64,000 bases of DNA, from contig CAJYNG010000018.1 in the NCBI GenBank assembly GCA_913775725.1, forward strand, positions 62,001 to 126,000, in the 5' to 3' direction. Within the stretch, counting starts at the first letter, position 1; each line of letters starts with the position of its first letter. The notes beneath the pieces are model-generated. The model was not told the origin of the DNA and did not search any database. It was given only the letters and a program-made list of their open reading frames with translations. Below are positions 15,973 to 26,187 of this stretch, one piece after another. A program made the position numbers and the translations under genes. Source of the stretch: an uncultured Stenotrophomonas sp. Its GTDB lineage: Bacteria; Pseudomonadota; Gammaproteobacteria; Xanthomonadales; Xanthomonadaceae.

Positions 15973-16662
15973 TCAACGGGTGCCGTACAGCACCACGGTC
16001 TTGCCGCGGGCGTGCAGCAGGCCGTCGGTCTGCAGCTTCTTCAGCACGCGGCCGGCCATTTCGCGCGAGCAGCCGACCAGGCGCGCCAGTTCCTGGCGCG
16101 AGACGCGCAGCTGGCTGCCCTGCGGATGGCTCATGGCCTCCGGCTCCTGCGCCAGGTCGTGCAGGGTGCGCACGATCCGGTCGGTAACGTCCAGGAATGC
16201 CAGGCGGCTGGCCTTGCGGCTGGTGTCGAGCAGGCGCTTGGAGATCTGCTGGCCCAGCGCGTACAGCAGGCGCGGGGCGTCGGCCGACAGCGGGCCGAGG
16301 AACAGCTGGTGCAGGCGCTCGTAGCTGATTTCGGCCAGCTCGCAGGCGGTACGGGTCCGCAGGATCACCTCGCGGCGGTCCGATTCGACGAACAGACCCA
16401 TCTCACCCACGAACTCGCCGGCGCCGAAGTAGCCCAGCACCAGCTCGCGATCGTCATCTTCCTCGGCCATGATCGAAACCGAGCCGCTGATGACGTAATA
16501 CAGGGTTCCCGCCGGGTCACCGGGTCGGAAGACGTCGGTACGGGTGGGGTATCGCCGCCTGTGGCTGTGCGCCAGGAAACGATCGATTGTGGCGATATCC
16601 AGGGCCAGTGGACTGCTAGCTAGGCGCACGGTTGACACGATAGGAGCGCTCCCTCTGCGCAT
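15973..16662 (-). CDS. clp: Clp, CRP/FNR-family c-di-GMP-responsive transcription regulator
   Basis: 229 residues, nearly identical in its core to Xanthomonas Clp as I remember it (FLAHSHRRRYPTRTDVFRPGD and YYVISGSVSI). It has an N-terminal cyclic-nucleotide fold (about 20-130), dimer helix and a C-terminal HTH with VSRQELARLVGCSREMAGRVLKKL. In Xanthomonas Clp activates virulence and motility genes and is released from DNA by c-di-GMP. The start at 16662 (MRRGSAPIVST) is the likely one but not certain; a GTG nine codons in is possible. It diverges from speD. Confidence 0.92.
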   Translation of the reverse strand: MRRGSAPIVSTVRLASSPLALDIATIDRFLAHSHRRRYPTRTDVFRPGDPAGTLYYVISGSVSIMAEEDDDRELVLGYFGAGEFVGEMGLFVESDRREVILRTRTACELAEISYERLHQLFLGPLSADAPRLLYALGQQISKRLLDTSRKASRLAFLDVTDRIVRTLHDLAQEPEAMSHPQGSQLRVSRQELARLVGCSREMAGRVLKKLQTDGLLHARGKTVVLYGTR

Positions 16663-16811
16663 GAACGGATTCACGGGGTCGATAGCGGAGCTTAACCAGC
16701 GCAATTGTTAAGGGCAAACAGTGTGCCAGATGTGAGCGCTCTTCACGTTCCCCCCGGGGACAGTTTGCCCCATAATTCCCCCTTTCCCTTCTTACACAGG
16801 AATCGACCGCC

Positions 16812-17606
16812 GTGGTCAAGCCGTTGCCTCGCCTGAGGCTGCAGGGTTTCAACAACCTCACCAAGGCGCTGAGCTTCAACATCTATGACGTGTGTTACGC
16901 GCGCACCGAAGAGGAGCGTCAGCGTTACATTGAATACATCGATGAAGAGTACAACGCCGACAGGCTGACTCAAATCTTGACCGATGTCGCCGAGATCATC
17001 GGCGCCAACATCCTGAACGTGGCCCGCCAGGACTACGACCCGCAGGGTGCCTCGGTGACCATCCTGATCTCCGAAGAACCGGTGATCGACAAGAAGCAGG
17101 CCGGCAAGGAGCTGATCTCCGACGCCGTGGTCGCGCACATGGACAAGTCGCACATCACCGTGCACACCTATCCGGAAACGCACCCGCAGGAAGGTATCGC
17201 GACCTTCCGCGCCGACATCGACGTGGCCACCTGCGGCGTCATTTCGCCGTTGAAGGCGTTGAACTACCTGATCGAAAGCCTCGAGTCGGACATCGTGATC
17301 ATGGACTACCGCGTCCGTGGCTTCACCCGCGATGTGAAGGGCAAGAAGCACTACATCGATCACAAGATCAACTCGATCCAGAACTTCCTGGCCAAGAACA
17401 TCAAGTCGCGTTACGAGATGTTCGACGTCAACGTCTACCAGGAAAACATCTTCCACACGAAGATGCACCTGAAGGACTTCGACCTGGATCAGTACCTGTT
17501 CGAGGAAAAGGCCAAGAACCTGTCGTTCAAGGAACGCATGAAGATCGAAGCGCTGCTCAAGCGCGAGATCGAAGAGCTGTTCCACGGCCGGAACCTGTCC
17601 GAGTAA
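16812..17606 (+). CDS. speD: S-adenosylmethionine decarboxylase proenzyme, enterobacterial type
   Basis: 264 residues, matching E. coli SpeD. It makes decarboxylated SAM, the aminopropyl donor for spermidine. The proenzyme is cut at Lys-Ser within [14 protein letters not shown], the Ser becoming the pyruvoyl group. Other conserved parts are [11 protein letters not shown] and [16 protein letters not shown]. The frame opens at GTG 16812 ([20 protein letters not shown]). speE is not in the window. The gene is followed by a structured leader-like region and a terminator before sugE. Confidence 0.96.
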   Translation: MVKPLPRLRLQGFNNLTKALSFNIYDVCYARTEEERQRYIEYIDEEYNADRLTQILTDVAEIIGANILNVARQDYDPQGASVTILISEEPVIDKKQAGKELISDAVVAHMDKSHITVHTYPETHPQEGIATFRADIDVATCGVISPLKALNYLIESLESDIVIMDYRVRGFTRDVKGKKHYIDHKINSIQNFLAKNIKSRYEMFDVNVYQENIFHTKMHLKDFDLDQYLFEEKAKNLSFKERMKIEALLKREIEELFHGRNLSE

Positions 17607-17613
17607 GCCGGAT

Positions 17614-17699
17614 GTGCGATGCCCGCAGGCATCGCCACCCAGGCGGGACGACCCGCCCCGTGGAACTGGCGTCGCGCAGGCGACATGGTTCCACGGTGA
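17614..17699 (+). ncRNA. Structured region before sugE, possible guanidine-II-like element
   Basis: Three successive hairpins lie here: GCGATGCC/GGCATCGC with loop CGCA (17616-17635), GGCGGG/CCCGCC with loop ACGA (17642-17657), and an outer stem CCGTGGAAC/GTTCCACGG enclosing GTCGC/GCGAC (17658-17696). Guanidine-II (mini-ykkC) riboswitches consist of two hairpins with ACGR loops and precede sugE-type genes. Only the middle hairpin has the ACGR loop, and a terminator lies between it and the gene, so this is a weak match. Confidence 0.35.
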
Positions 17700-17710
17700 T
17701 GTACCGACTC

Positions 17711-17747
17711 ACGGCCCGGTGTGAAAACACCGGGCCGTTTCGTTTTT
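17711..17747 (+). terminator. Intrinsic terminator between speD and sugE
   Basis: ACGGCCCGGTG (17711-17721) pairs perfectly with CACCGGGCCGT (17728-17738) around loop TGAAAA, followed by TTTCGTTTTT. It ends speD transcription and, because it stands 28 bases before the sugE start, could be a regulated terminator of a read-through transcript. Confidence 0.85.
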
Positions 17748-17774
17748 CCAAAAAAAGGTAAGGAACCCCCACCC

Positions 17775-18095
17775 ATGCCCTGGATCTACCTGCTGCTGGC
17801 CGGCCTGTTCGAGATCGGTTTCGCCCTCGGAATGAAGTACTCCGAAGGCTTCAGCAAGCCCCTTCCCACCGCTGCCACGGTCGTGTCCGCGCTGATCAGC
17901 CTGTATCTGATGAGCCAGGCGATGAAGAGCATCCCGGTCGGCACGGCCTACGCGATCTGGACCGGTATCGGCGCCATGGGTGTGGCGGTGCTGGGCATCT
18001 ACCTGTTCAACGACAGCGCATCGCCGGCCCGCCTGGCCTGCGTGGGCCTGATCGTGGCCGGTGTGATCGGCCTGAAGCTGGTCTCGCCGAACTGA
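17775..18095 (+). CDS. sugE: SMR-family exporter SugE/Gdx (guanidinium exporter type)
   Basis: 106 residues with four membrane helices, the standard SMR size. The essential Glu in helix 1 (LLLAGLFEIGFALGMKYS) and the SugE-specific pattern SIPVGTAYAIWTGIGAMG are present. Gdx/SugE proteins export guanidinium ions, while EmrE relatives export larger quaternary amines; the sequence favours the Gdx type. AAGGA lies ten bases before the start. The structured region upstream may couple it to guanidine. Confidence 0.92.
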   Translation: MPWIYLLLAGLFEIGFALGMKYSEGFSKPLPTAATVVSALISLYLMSQAMKSIPVGTAYAIWTGIGAMGVAVLGIYLFNDSASPARLACVGLIVAGVIGLKLVSPN

Positions 18096-18100
18096 TTGAT

Positions 18101-18121
18101 GGCCCGACCAACGGTCGGGCC
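18101..18121. repeat. Short palindrome after sugE
   Basis: GGCCCGACC/GGTCGGGCC with loop AAC, followed by a partial copy (ACCGTCGGGCTCCACC). It belongs to the same style of short palindromes as the GTAG elements but lacks the GTAG head. Confidence 0.6.
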
Positions 18122-18146
18122 CCACCGTCGGGCTCCACCGCACCTC

Positions 18147-18791
18147 TCAAATGCGGTAGGCGATGGTCTTCATCACCTTGGAAGCCAGCGCCATCGCGCC
18201 CGGGATCGGGAATGGCAGGCGGCGTGCGCCGGCCTGCTCGGCGTGCTCCGCATGGCGGGCCTCGTCTTCCTTCATCACCTGGATGACCGCGCGGCTGCGC
18301 AGGTCGCCGGCCGGCAGGTCGACCAGGTGCTCGTCCAGATGGGCTTCCACCTGGCGCTCGGTCTCGACCACGAAGCCCAGGTTCCAGCCGTCGCCACGCA
18401 GCCCGGCCAGGGTGCCGATGGTGTAGCTGCCGGCATACCAGAGCGGGTTGAACAGGCTCGGACGGCTGTCCAGTTCGCCCAGGCGAGTGGCGCACCAGGC
18501 CAGGTGGTCGGTTTCTTCCTGGGCCGCTTCCAGCAGGTGTTCACGCGTGGTGGGGTCGCGGGCCACGGCGGCCTGGCCGAAGTACAGGCCCTGCGCGCAT
18601 ACCTCGCCGACATGGTTGATCCGCATCAGGCCCGCGGCGTGGCGGCGCTCGGCGCGGTCCATGCCCGGCTCGTCGGTGTCCGCCGCCGGGTAGGGACGGG
18701 CCGCCGGCGGGTTGCCGAACACCGTGTCCAGGGCGCGCTGCGCCTCGGTCAGCAGGTGGTCCAGCGGGGTGATCTGGCGGAGCACGGTCAT
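18147..18791 (-). CDS. coq7: Demethoxyubiquinone hydroxylase
   Basis: 214 residues. It hydroxylates demethoxyubiquinol, the penultimate step of ubiquinone synthesis. The di-iron ligands are visible: [12 protein letters not shown] (Glu and His), ETDHLAW (ExxH), ETERQVEAH and [11 protein letters not shown]. No membrane helix is needed; it binds the membrane peripherally. The start [11 protein letters not shown] has no close rival. It is divergent from rplM, whose promoter is in the intervening 198 bases. Confidence 0.95.
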   Translation of the reverse strand: MTVLRQITPLDHLLTEAQRALDTVFGNPPAARPYPAADTDEPGMDRAERRHAAGLMRINHVGEVCAQGLYFGQAAVARDPTTREHLLEAAQEETDHLAWCATRLGELDSRPSLFNPLWYAGSYTIGTLAGLRGDGWNLGFVVETERQVEAHLDEHLVDLPAGDLRSRAVIQVMKEDEARHAEHAEQAGARRLPFPIPGAMALASKVMKTIAYRI

Positions 18792-18869
18792 GGCGGTACA
18801 CGGGTGGGGCGGAAGACCCCGCGATTCTCGCCCGGCCCCGTCCCCCTGCCAACCCGGTCAAGGACCGGC

Positions 18870-18898
18870 TTGCAACGGGGGGCTGACCTGCGTACAAT
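18870..18898 (+). promoter_or_regulatory. Sigma-70 promoter of rplM-rpsI
   Basis: TTGCAA (18870-18875) and TACAAT (18893-18898) are spaced by 17 bases. The predicted transcript starts near 18905, leaving about 85 bases of leader before rplM. Confidence 0.75.
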
Positions 18899-18989
18899 CC
18901 CGCCTCTTACGCTTCACCTTTTCACAACGCGTGGCAGAGTTCCGGCGAGCCTTTCGCCGCAATGAGCCCGACCTAACCTAGAGTTCTTC

Positions 18990-19418
18990 ATGAGCACTTT
19001 CACTGCCAAGAACGAGACCGTCCAGCGCGACTGGTACCTCGTCGACGCCGAGGGCAAGACCCTGGGCCGTCTCGCCACCGAGCTGGCCCGCCGTCTGCGC
19101 GGCAAGCACAAGCCGGTCTACACCCCGCACGTTGATACCGGCGACTACCTGGTCGTCATCAATGCAGAAAAGATTGCCGTCACCGGCAAGAAGCTGCAGG
19201 ACAAGATGTATCACCGTTTCACCGGTTACATCGGCAACCTGAAGACCGAATCCCTGGCACAGGCGCTGGAGCGCCACCCGGAGCGCGTGATCGAGATCGC
19301 CGTGAAGGGCATGCTGCCGAAGGGCCCGCTGGGTCGCCAGATGTACCGCAAGCTCAAGGTCTACGCCGGCACTGAGCATCCGCACGCCGCACAGCAGCCG
19401 CAGGTTCTGGATATCTAA
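18990..19418 (+). CDS. rplM: 50S ribosomal protein L13
   Basis: 142 residues, the standard length. It is an early-assembling protein of the large subunit. The L13 pattern is clear: [19 protein letters not shown] at the N-terminus, [23 protein letters not shown] and [20 protein letters not shown]. It is followed two bases after its stop by rpsI, the usual pairing. No strong ribosome binding site precedes the ATG. In E. coli L13 represses its own operon; the 85-base leader could serve that here. Confidence 0.98.
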   Translation: MSTFTAKNETVQRDWYLVDAEGKTLGRLATELARRLRGKHKPVYTPHVDTGDYLVVINAEKIAVTGKKLQDKMYHRFTGYIGNLKTESLAQALERHPERVIEIAVKGMLPKGPLGRQMYRKLKVYAGTEHPHAAQQPQVLDI

Positions 19419-19420
19419 TC

Positions 19421-19813
19421 ATGGCTATCACTCAAAACTACGGCACTGGCCGCCGCAAGTCCTCCACCGCTCGCGTGTTCCTGCGCAAGGGTTCGGGCAA
19501 CATCACCGTCAACGGCCGTCCGCTGGACGAATTCTTCGGTCGTGAGACTGCGCGCATGATCGTGCGCCAGCCGCTCGAGCTGACCAAGAACACCGAAAGC
19601 TTCGACATCCTGGTCACCGCCGCTGGCGGCGGCACCACCGGCCAGGCCGGTGCGATCCGTCTGGGCATCGCCCGTGCTCTGGTCGAGTACGACGAAACCC
19701 TGAAGTCCGAGCTGCGCAAGGCCGGCTTCATGACCCGTGACGCCCGTGAAGTCGAGCGTAAGAAGGTCGGTCTGCACAAGGCCCGCCGCGCCACCCAGTT
19801 CTCCAAGCGCTGA
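19421..19813 (+). CDS. rpsI: 30S ribosomal protein S9
   Basis: 130 residues. Its C-terminal tail reaches the P-site of the small subunit. The family signature [14 protein letters not shown] at the N-terminus and [19 protein letters not shown] are visible, as is the conserved basic end [17 protein letters not shown]. It is cotranscribed with rplM and followed by a strong terminator 49 bases downstream. Confidence 0.98.
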   Translation: MAITQNYGTGRRKSSTARVFLRKGSGNITVNGRPLDEFFGRETARMIVRQPLELTKNTESFDILVTAAGGGTTGQAGAIRLGIARALVEYDETLKSELRKAGFMTRDAREVERKKVGLHKARRATQFSKR

Positions 19814-19861
19814 TTTGCCGCGCCTGGTTGGGCTCCTTCGGGAGCCCGCTGGATGGAAAAG

Positions 19862-19890
19862 CAAAAGCCCGGCTTCGGCCGGGCTTTTGT
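19862..19890 (+). terminator. Intrinsic terminator of rplM-rpsI
   Basis: CAAAAGCCCGGC, loop TTCG, GCCGGGCTTTTG. The stem is 12 bp with an ultrastable TTCG loop and flanking A/T tracts, so it can work in both directions. Confidence 0.9.
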
Positions 19891-19914
19891 CGTTCTGGGG
19901 CTACGCGTTTCGAG

Positions 19915-19939
19915 GTTGCCGGCCAGCGGCCGGCACTAC
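19915..19939 (-). repeat. GTAG palindrome (SMAG-like, GCCGGCC subfamily)
   Basis: Minus strand GTAG at 19939-19936, stem GCCGGCC/GGCCGGC with loop. It has the same core as the copies at 2095 and 39978. Confidence 0.75.
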
Positions 19940-19966
19940 CTGCGGTTTTGCATCTGGGGAGGAGGT

Positions 19967-20061
19967 GGGTCAGAGCCTTTTTCTGTGAAAAAGGATCCGA
20001 CCCCGGACCTCTCTCTGGAGAGCAACCCCCTTGTTGTTCAAGGGGGTGCGCCGACAGGCGC
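19967..20061. repeat. Cluster of hairpins between rpsI and the tRNA operon
   Basis: An imperfect long stem (GGGTCAGAGCCTTTTT with AAAAAGGATCCGACCCC, 19967-20004) is followed by CTCTC/GAGAG, CCCCCTTG/CAAGGGGG (20026-20047) and GCGCC/GGCGC (20048-20061). The first resembles the perfect hairpin at 54311-54355, so it is probably another member of that family. No coding frame is convincing here. Confidence 0.6.
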
Positions 20062-20095
20062 GGGGATAAGGTGGGATGCGTGACCAAACAAAAAA

Positions 20096-20133
20096 GAAAA
20101 AAGCCCGATCTTTCGATCAGGCTTTTTTCTTTT
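20096..20133 (-). terminator. Terminator of the tRNA operon
   Basis: On the minus strand AAAAAAGCCTGATC, loop, GATCGGGCTTTTTTC followed by further T residues, directly after tRNA-Gln. Confidence 0.85.
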
Positions 20134-20138
20134 TTGTT

Positions 20139-20213
20139 TGGCTGCCCCGGATGGATTCGAACCACCGAATGCCTGAGTCAGAGTCAGGTGCCTTACCGCT
20201 TGGCGACGGGGCA
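20139..20213 (-). tRNA. tRNA-Gln (anticodon CTG)
   Basis: 75 bases with encoded CCA. The acceptor stem TGCCCCG pairs with CGGGGCA. The anticodon stem is CCTGA/TCAGG with loop CTCTGAC, giving anticodon CTG, which reads CAG. The T arm has TTCGAAT. It is the second gene of a two-tRNA operon and is followed by a terminator. Confidence 0.95.
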
Positions 20214-20268
20214 AAACGTGTAACTATTTTCTCACTTTTCACACCGAAAAACAACTTGATTTTCAGTG

Positions 20269-20345
20269 TGGTGGCTATGGGTGGACTCGAACCACCGACC
20301 CCAGCATTATGAGTGCTGTGCTCTAACCGGCTGAGCTACATAGCC
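20269..20345 (-). tRNA. tRNA-Met (anticodon CAT), elongator type
   Basis: 77 bases with encoded CCA. The acceptor stem GGCTATG pairs fully with CATAGCC, so it is not an initiator tRNA. The anticodon stem is CAGCA/TGCTG with loop CTCATAA. It is the first gene of the operon. Confidence 0.95.
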
Positions 20346-20359
20346 TTGGTGAGCCCGCT

Positions 20360-20388
20360 ATTCTGCGGATGTGTATCGTCCCTGTCAA
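20360..20388 (-). promoter_or_regulatory. Promoter of the tRNA-Met/tRNA-Gln operon
   Basis: On the minus strand a consensus TTGACA (20388-20383) and CAGAAT (20365-20360) are separated by 17 bases. The tRNA-Met 5' end is 15 bases further on. Confidence 0.75.
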
Positions 20389-20466
20389 CACTTTTGTGTC
20401 GTGCTTGTGGGCCGACAGAGGGCATGGGATAGTCCCAACCAGTAGATTTTCTTAGGAGTCCGCATC

Positions 20467-21087
20467 GTGATCGATCCGGACGGCTATCGACCGAACGTCG
20501 GCATCGTGCTGATGCGGCAGGACGGCCAGGTGTTCTGGGCACGACGCGTGCGCCGGGACGGTTGGCAGTTCCCGCAGGGTGGCATGAACACCGACGAGAC
20601 GCCTGTCGAGGCCATGTATCGTGAACTGCAGGAAGAGACCGGCCTGCTGCCTGAGCATGTGGAAGTGCTCGGGGCGACGCCCGGCTGGCTGCGCTACAAG
20701 CTGCCGGCGCGCGCCATCCGCCGCAACGAGCGGCAGGTCTGCATCGGCCAGAAGCAGGTCTGGTTCCTGCTGCGCCTGACCGGCGACGAATCCCACGTGA
20801 AGCTGGACCACACCGACTCGCCCGAGTTCGACCACTGGCGCTGGGTGGACTTCTGGTACCCGGTAGAGCACGTGGTGATGTTCAAGCGGGGCGTCTATGC
20901 GCGTGCCCTGCGACATCTGGCGCCGCTGGCGCGCGGGGTAGCCGGGCAGGGGGTGACCGCCATGCCCAAGAGTGCCGCCGAGGCCTGGATGCCAGGCCAT
21001 ACCGCCGGGCATGACCGCCCACGCAAGCGCCCACGGACCCGTGGTTACTGGCCGAAGAAGGCCACCGGCGATGGTCCGGCGACGTGA
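20467..21087 (+). CDS. rppH: RNA pyrophosphohydrolase
   Basis: 206 residues. RppH removes pyrophosphate from the 5' end of transcripts and so triggers RNase E decay. The Nudix box is visible as [20 protein letters not shown], after the family N-terminus [11 protein letters not shown] and WQFPQGG. The C-terminal tail (about 45 residues, basic and proline-rich, ending RTRGYWPKK) is longer than in E. coli (176 residues). It begins at a GTG with AGGAG upstream. Confidence 0.95.
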   Translation: MIDPDGYRPNVGIVLMRQDGQVFWARRVRRDGWQFPQGGMNTDETPVEAMYRELQEETGLLPEHVEVLGATPGWLRYKLPARAIRRNERQVCIGQKQVWFLLRLTGDESHVKLDHTDSPEFDHWRWVDFWYPVEHVVMFKRGVYARALRHLAPLARGVAGQGVTAMPKSAAEAWMPGHTAGHDRPRKRPRTRGYWPKKATGDGPAT

Positions 21088-21102
21088 ACGGCTGAACGGT
21101 AT

Positions 21103-21153
21103 CGAGAATGGTTCAGGTCTCTGATTGACAACCATTCTCGTTTCCATTGGAAT
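21103..21153 (+). promoter_or_regulatory. Promoter with Fur-like inverted repeat before bfd
   Basis: CGAGAATGGTT (21103-21113) and AACCATTCTCG (21130-21140) are a perfect 11-bp inverted repeat. The right arm overlaps a TTGACA -35 (21125-21130), with TGGAAT 17 bases later. GAGAATGGTT resembles half of a Fur box, and the next genes handle iron, so iron control is likely. Confidence 0.6.
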
Positions 21154-21195
21154 AGCCAACAGGCCACTCTTGGCCTGTCAGCCCGGTTCACGCCT

Positions 21196-21411
21196 GTGTA
21201 CGTCTGCATCTGCAACGGAGTCACCGACCACCAGATCCGCGAAGCCGCCAGCCATGGTGTCAGCACGGTGGCCGAGCTGACCATGCGTACCGGTTGTGGC
21301 GCTACCTGCGGTTCCTGCCTGGACATGGCCGGCGATCTGCTGGCCAGGGCGCGTGCCACCCACGATCTGCCGCTGCCGCTGCCGGTCCTCGGTCTGGCCC
21401 AGGTCGCCTGA
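21196..21411 (+). CDS. bfd: Bacterioferritin-associated ferredoxin
   Basis: 71 residues starting at GTG. The [2Fe-2S] ligands match the family spacing: Cys4 and Cys6 in VCICNG, Cys38 and Cys41 in ATCGSC. Bfd passes electrons to bacterioferritin to release stored iron under starvation. It precedes bfr by 143 bases in the same orientation and has a Fur-like inverted repeat upstream. Confidence 0.93.
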   Translation: MYVCICNGVTDHQIREAASHGVSTVAELTMRTGCGATCGSCLDMAGDLLARARATHDLPLPLPVLGLAQVA

Positions 21412-21554
21412 TCGTCTCCTTCGCGGCGCGTTGACGCCGCGCTTCCGCATCCTTCACGTGCGCCCGCACAGGCCAATGCGCACGATTCGCGTTCCTTCAC
21501 GACCGCACGCAAGGCGTTAAAGTGCCTGCGTTTTCAGCGTGCAGGAGCACCCCC

Positions 21555-22025
21555 ATGAAGGGCGACACCAAGGTCATCGAATTCCTCAACAAGGTCCTCT
21601 ACAACGAGCTGACCGCGATCAACCAGTACTTCCTGCACGCCAAGATGCTGAAGAACTGGGGCATCAAGGAACTGGCCGAACACGAGTACAAGGAATCGAT
21701 CGACGAGATGAAGCATGCCGACATGCTCGCCGACCGCATCCTGTTCCTCGAAGGCCTGCCGAACTTCCAGGCGCTGGGCAAGCTGCGCATCGGCGAGAAC
21801 CCGACCGAGATCCTGCAGTGCGACCTGTCGCTGGAACGCGACGGCGTGGTCACCCTGCGCGAGGCCGTGGCCTATTCCGATTCGGTCGGCGACTACGTCA
21901 GCCGCCAGCTGTTCGTGAAGATCCTCGACTCGGAAGAAGAGCACATCGACTGGCTGGAAACCCAGCTCGACCTGATCGAGCGTATCGGCGAGCCGAAGTA
22001 CCTGCTGAGCAAGCTGGAAGAGTAA
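21555..22025 (+). CDS. bfr: Bacterioferritin
   Basis: 156 residues, forming a 24-subunit iron store. The ferroxidase ligands are at the expected positions: Glu18, Glu51 and His54, with the haem-binding Met52 between, and later EEEHIDWLE with Glu and His. AGGAG precedes the ATG at 21555. It sits downstream of bfd, its redox partner. It ends two bases before the convergent kinase gene. Confidence 0.96.
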   Translation: MKGDTKVIEFLNKVLYNELTAINQYFLHAKMLKNWGIKELAEHEYKESIDEMKHADMLADRILFLEGLPNFQALGKLRIGENPTEILQCDLSLERDGVVTLREAVAYSDSVGDYVSRQLFVKILDSEEEHIDWLETQLDLIERIGEPKYLLSKLEE

Positions 22026-22026
22026 G

Positions 22027-24255
<2,229 letters not shown>

Positions 24256-24256
24256 G

Positions 24257-26143
24257 TCAGAGCACCGCGTTGTGGAAGTCGAAGTTCAGGTCGCTGCCGG
24301 CCGACTGCACCATGTTGCCCTGGATGTAATCGACCCCGCCGACCCACATCGCGGCTGCAGCCTGCGGGTCCTCGATCTGCTGGCCGATGATCTGCAACCC
24401 TGCCGCATGTGCCCGTTCGATCGCCTTGCGCAGTTCTTCGCGTGTGGCCGGGTTGGCATGGCTGCTGGAGAAGCGTGCGGCCATGCGCACGAACGACAAC
24501 GGCAGCTGGCCCAGCAACGCGTCAGCCTCGCCACCGGGCTCGAACTGGCTCAGGCAGAAGCGCACGCCGGCGCCGGCCATGCGCTGGCAGAACTGCTGCA
24601 GCGGCACGGTATGGATCAGCGCGTCGGGCAGGCGCACGTCGATCACCAGCGCGCTGCCGGGCAGGTCGCGCTGCTGCAGCGATTCCAGCAGCCAGTCCGC
24701 GAACGCATCGCGTTGCAGGGTGCGCAGCGACTGTGAAACGAACAGGTTCAGCGGCTGCGTTGCGTGCCGGTACAGGTCCAGCAGGCCCAGCGCATGATCC
24801 ATCACCTGCTGGTCAAGGTCGGCGATGCGCCCGGCGGCTTCCGCGGCCGGGATCACCTGGCCGGCTGCCAGCACCGTGCCATCGGCCTGGCGCAGGCGCA
24901 GCAGCAGCTGGTACTGCGCGGTGTTGCCACCGGCGACAGCGACGATCGGCTGATAGGCCAGCTCAAGTTGGCCTTCCAGCAACGCCAGGTGCTCCTGTTC
25001 GCTGATCACGTCGCGATGCACGTGGCCAGCCACGCCGGCGCTGAGCAGGCGCGCCTGCAGGGTGGTGCGTTCGACGGCCTCCAGCGCACTGTTGGCATCC
25101 TCGAAGCCGGATGACAGCGGCGCGTAGCCGACCACGCCGCGCAGGTGCACGGATTCATCGTCGCGGATCACGAAGGCGCGCGCCGACAACTGCTCGCGCA
25201 GCGTCGCAGCAATACCTTCCAGGCTGTCCTCATCGGCATTGCGTACCAGCAGCAGGAAGCTGTTGTCATTCAGGCGTGCCAACAGGTGCGGGTGGCCGGC
25301 TTCCGCCAGGCGCTGCCCGGCCTGCACCATCAGGCGCTCGAAGGCCGCATAGCCATAGCGCTCGCGCAGCCCCAGCGCACTGGACACTTCGACGAACAGC
25401 ACGCCGCCCGGGTCGCGGTGGGCGAGTGCGGCGTTGAGCTGCTGCAGTACGTGATGACGCGTCGGCAACCCCGTTTCCGGATTGCTGGTGGCCGGTGCAC
25501 CGGCGGCACCGGGCAGGGTCGCAGCCTGCGCACGTGCGCGGCGGATGCGGTTGGCCACGGCGGCGATCAGGTGGCGCGGGCGGATCGGCTTGCTCAGGTA
25601 GTCATCGGCGCCACTGTCGAGCACCTCGAACTGGCGTTCCGGGTCCGGGTCCCCGCTGAGGAACACGATCGGCAGCAGCTGCAGGCCGGGCTGCTGGCGG
25701 ATCAGCGCGGTCAGGCGCATGCCGTCCAGGCCGGGCAGGTGCAGGTCCATCAGGATCAGGTCGGGGCGATGTTCCTTGATCGCCTGCAGCGCACCGTCGG
25801 CATCGCTGTGCACGATCGCCTGCATGCCGGCGCCGTGCAGCACGCTCTGTGCGAACAGGGCCTGCGCGCGGTCGTCCTCGACGATCAGCACGCGGTAGGG
25901 CGAATCGGAGGGCGGCGGCGCCTGGTCGTTGTTGCCAGCTTCGGCCAGCACCACCGGGCCGGGAAGCGGCGGTGGTGCGCTGTGGATTGCCGGGGCATCG
26001 GCAGCGGTGTTCTGTGGCGTGACCGCTTCGGGTGCGGCCGGAGCGCTGATGGCCGTCTCGGCGCTCCAGCGTTGCCAATGATCGGCCGGAGGGGTTTCAG
26101 CGCGTCCCGGGCGGGCGCCCGCGGGGGATTCGTTTGCGGCCAT
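24257..26143 (-). CDS. Response regulator with degenerate GGDEF and EAL domains
   Basis: 628 residues. A low-complexity Pro/Ala N-terminus (1-80) precedes a receiver (83-200; Asp133 in LMDLHLP, and DDYLSKPI), a GGDEF-like domain (about 220-370) and an EAL-like domain (about 385-625). The GGDEF motif is replaced by LNDNSF and the EAL motif by LLL in QYQLLLRLR, so neither synthesis nor hydrolysis of c-di-GMP is expected. The architecture recalls FimX-type proteins, which bind c-di-GMP without turning it over and act on type IV pili; that is inference. AGGAG precedes the start. It is the first gene of an operon with the hybrid kinase, a likely phosphate donor for its receiver. Confidence 0.9.
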   Translation of the reverse strand: MAANESPAGARPGRAETPPADHWQRWSAETAISAPAAPEAVTPQNTAADAPAIHSAPPPLPGPVVLAEAGNNDQAPPPSDSPYRVLIVEDDRAQALFAQSVLHGAGMQAIVHSDADGALQAIKEHRPDLILMDLHLPGLDGMRLTALIRQQPGLQLLPIVFLSGDPDPERQFEVLDSGADDYLSKPIRPRHLIAAVANRIRRARAQAATLPGAAGAPATSNPETGLPTRHHVLQQLNAALAHRDPGGVLFVEVSSALGLRERYGYAAFERLMVQAGQRLAEAGHPHLLARLNDNSFLLLVRNADEDSLEGIAATLREQLSARAFVIRDDESVHLRGVVGYAPLSSGFEDANSALEAVERTTLQARLLSAGVAGHVHRDVISEQEHLALLEGQLELAYQPIVAVAGGNTAQYQLLLRLRQADGTVLAAGQVIPAAEAAGRIADLDQQVMDHALGLLDLYRHATQPLNLFVSQSLRTLQRDAFADWLLESLQQRDLPGSALVIDVRLPDALIHTVPLQQFCQRMAGAGVRFCLSQFEPGGEADALLGQLPLSFVRMAARFSSSHANPATREELRKAIERAHAAGLQIIGQQIEDPQAAAAMWVGGVDYIQGNMVQSAGSDLNFDFHNAVL

Positions 26144-26187
26144 CGGTGCTCCTGGTGTTCGCGTCCATTATGCGACAAGCCCGGTGC

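Noticed and set aside
16731..16746. CRP/Clp-type site between clp and speD
   Set aside because: GTGA and TCAC are separated by seven bases, not the six required for the CRP-type dimer.
20139..20345. tRNA genes as an integration site for a mobile element
   Set aside because: No integrase and no direct repeat of the tRNA 3' ends were seen nearby.
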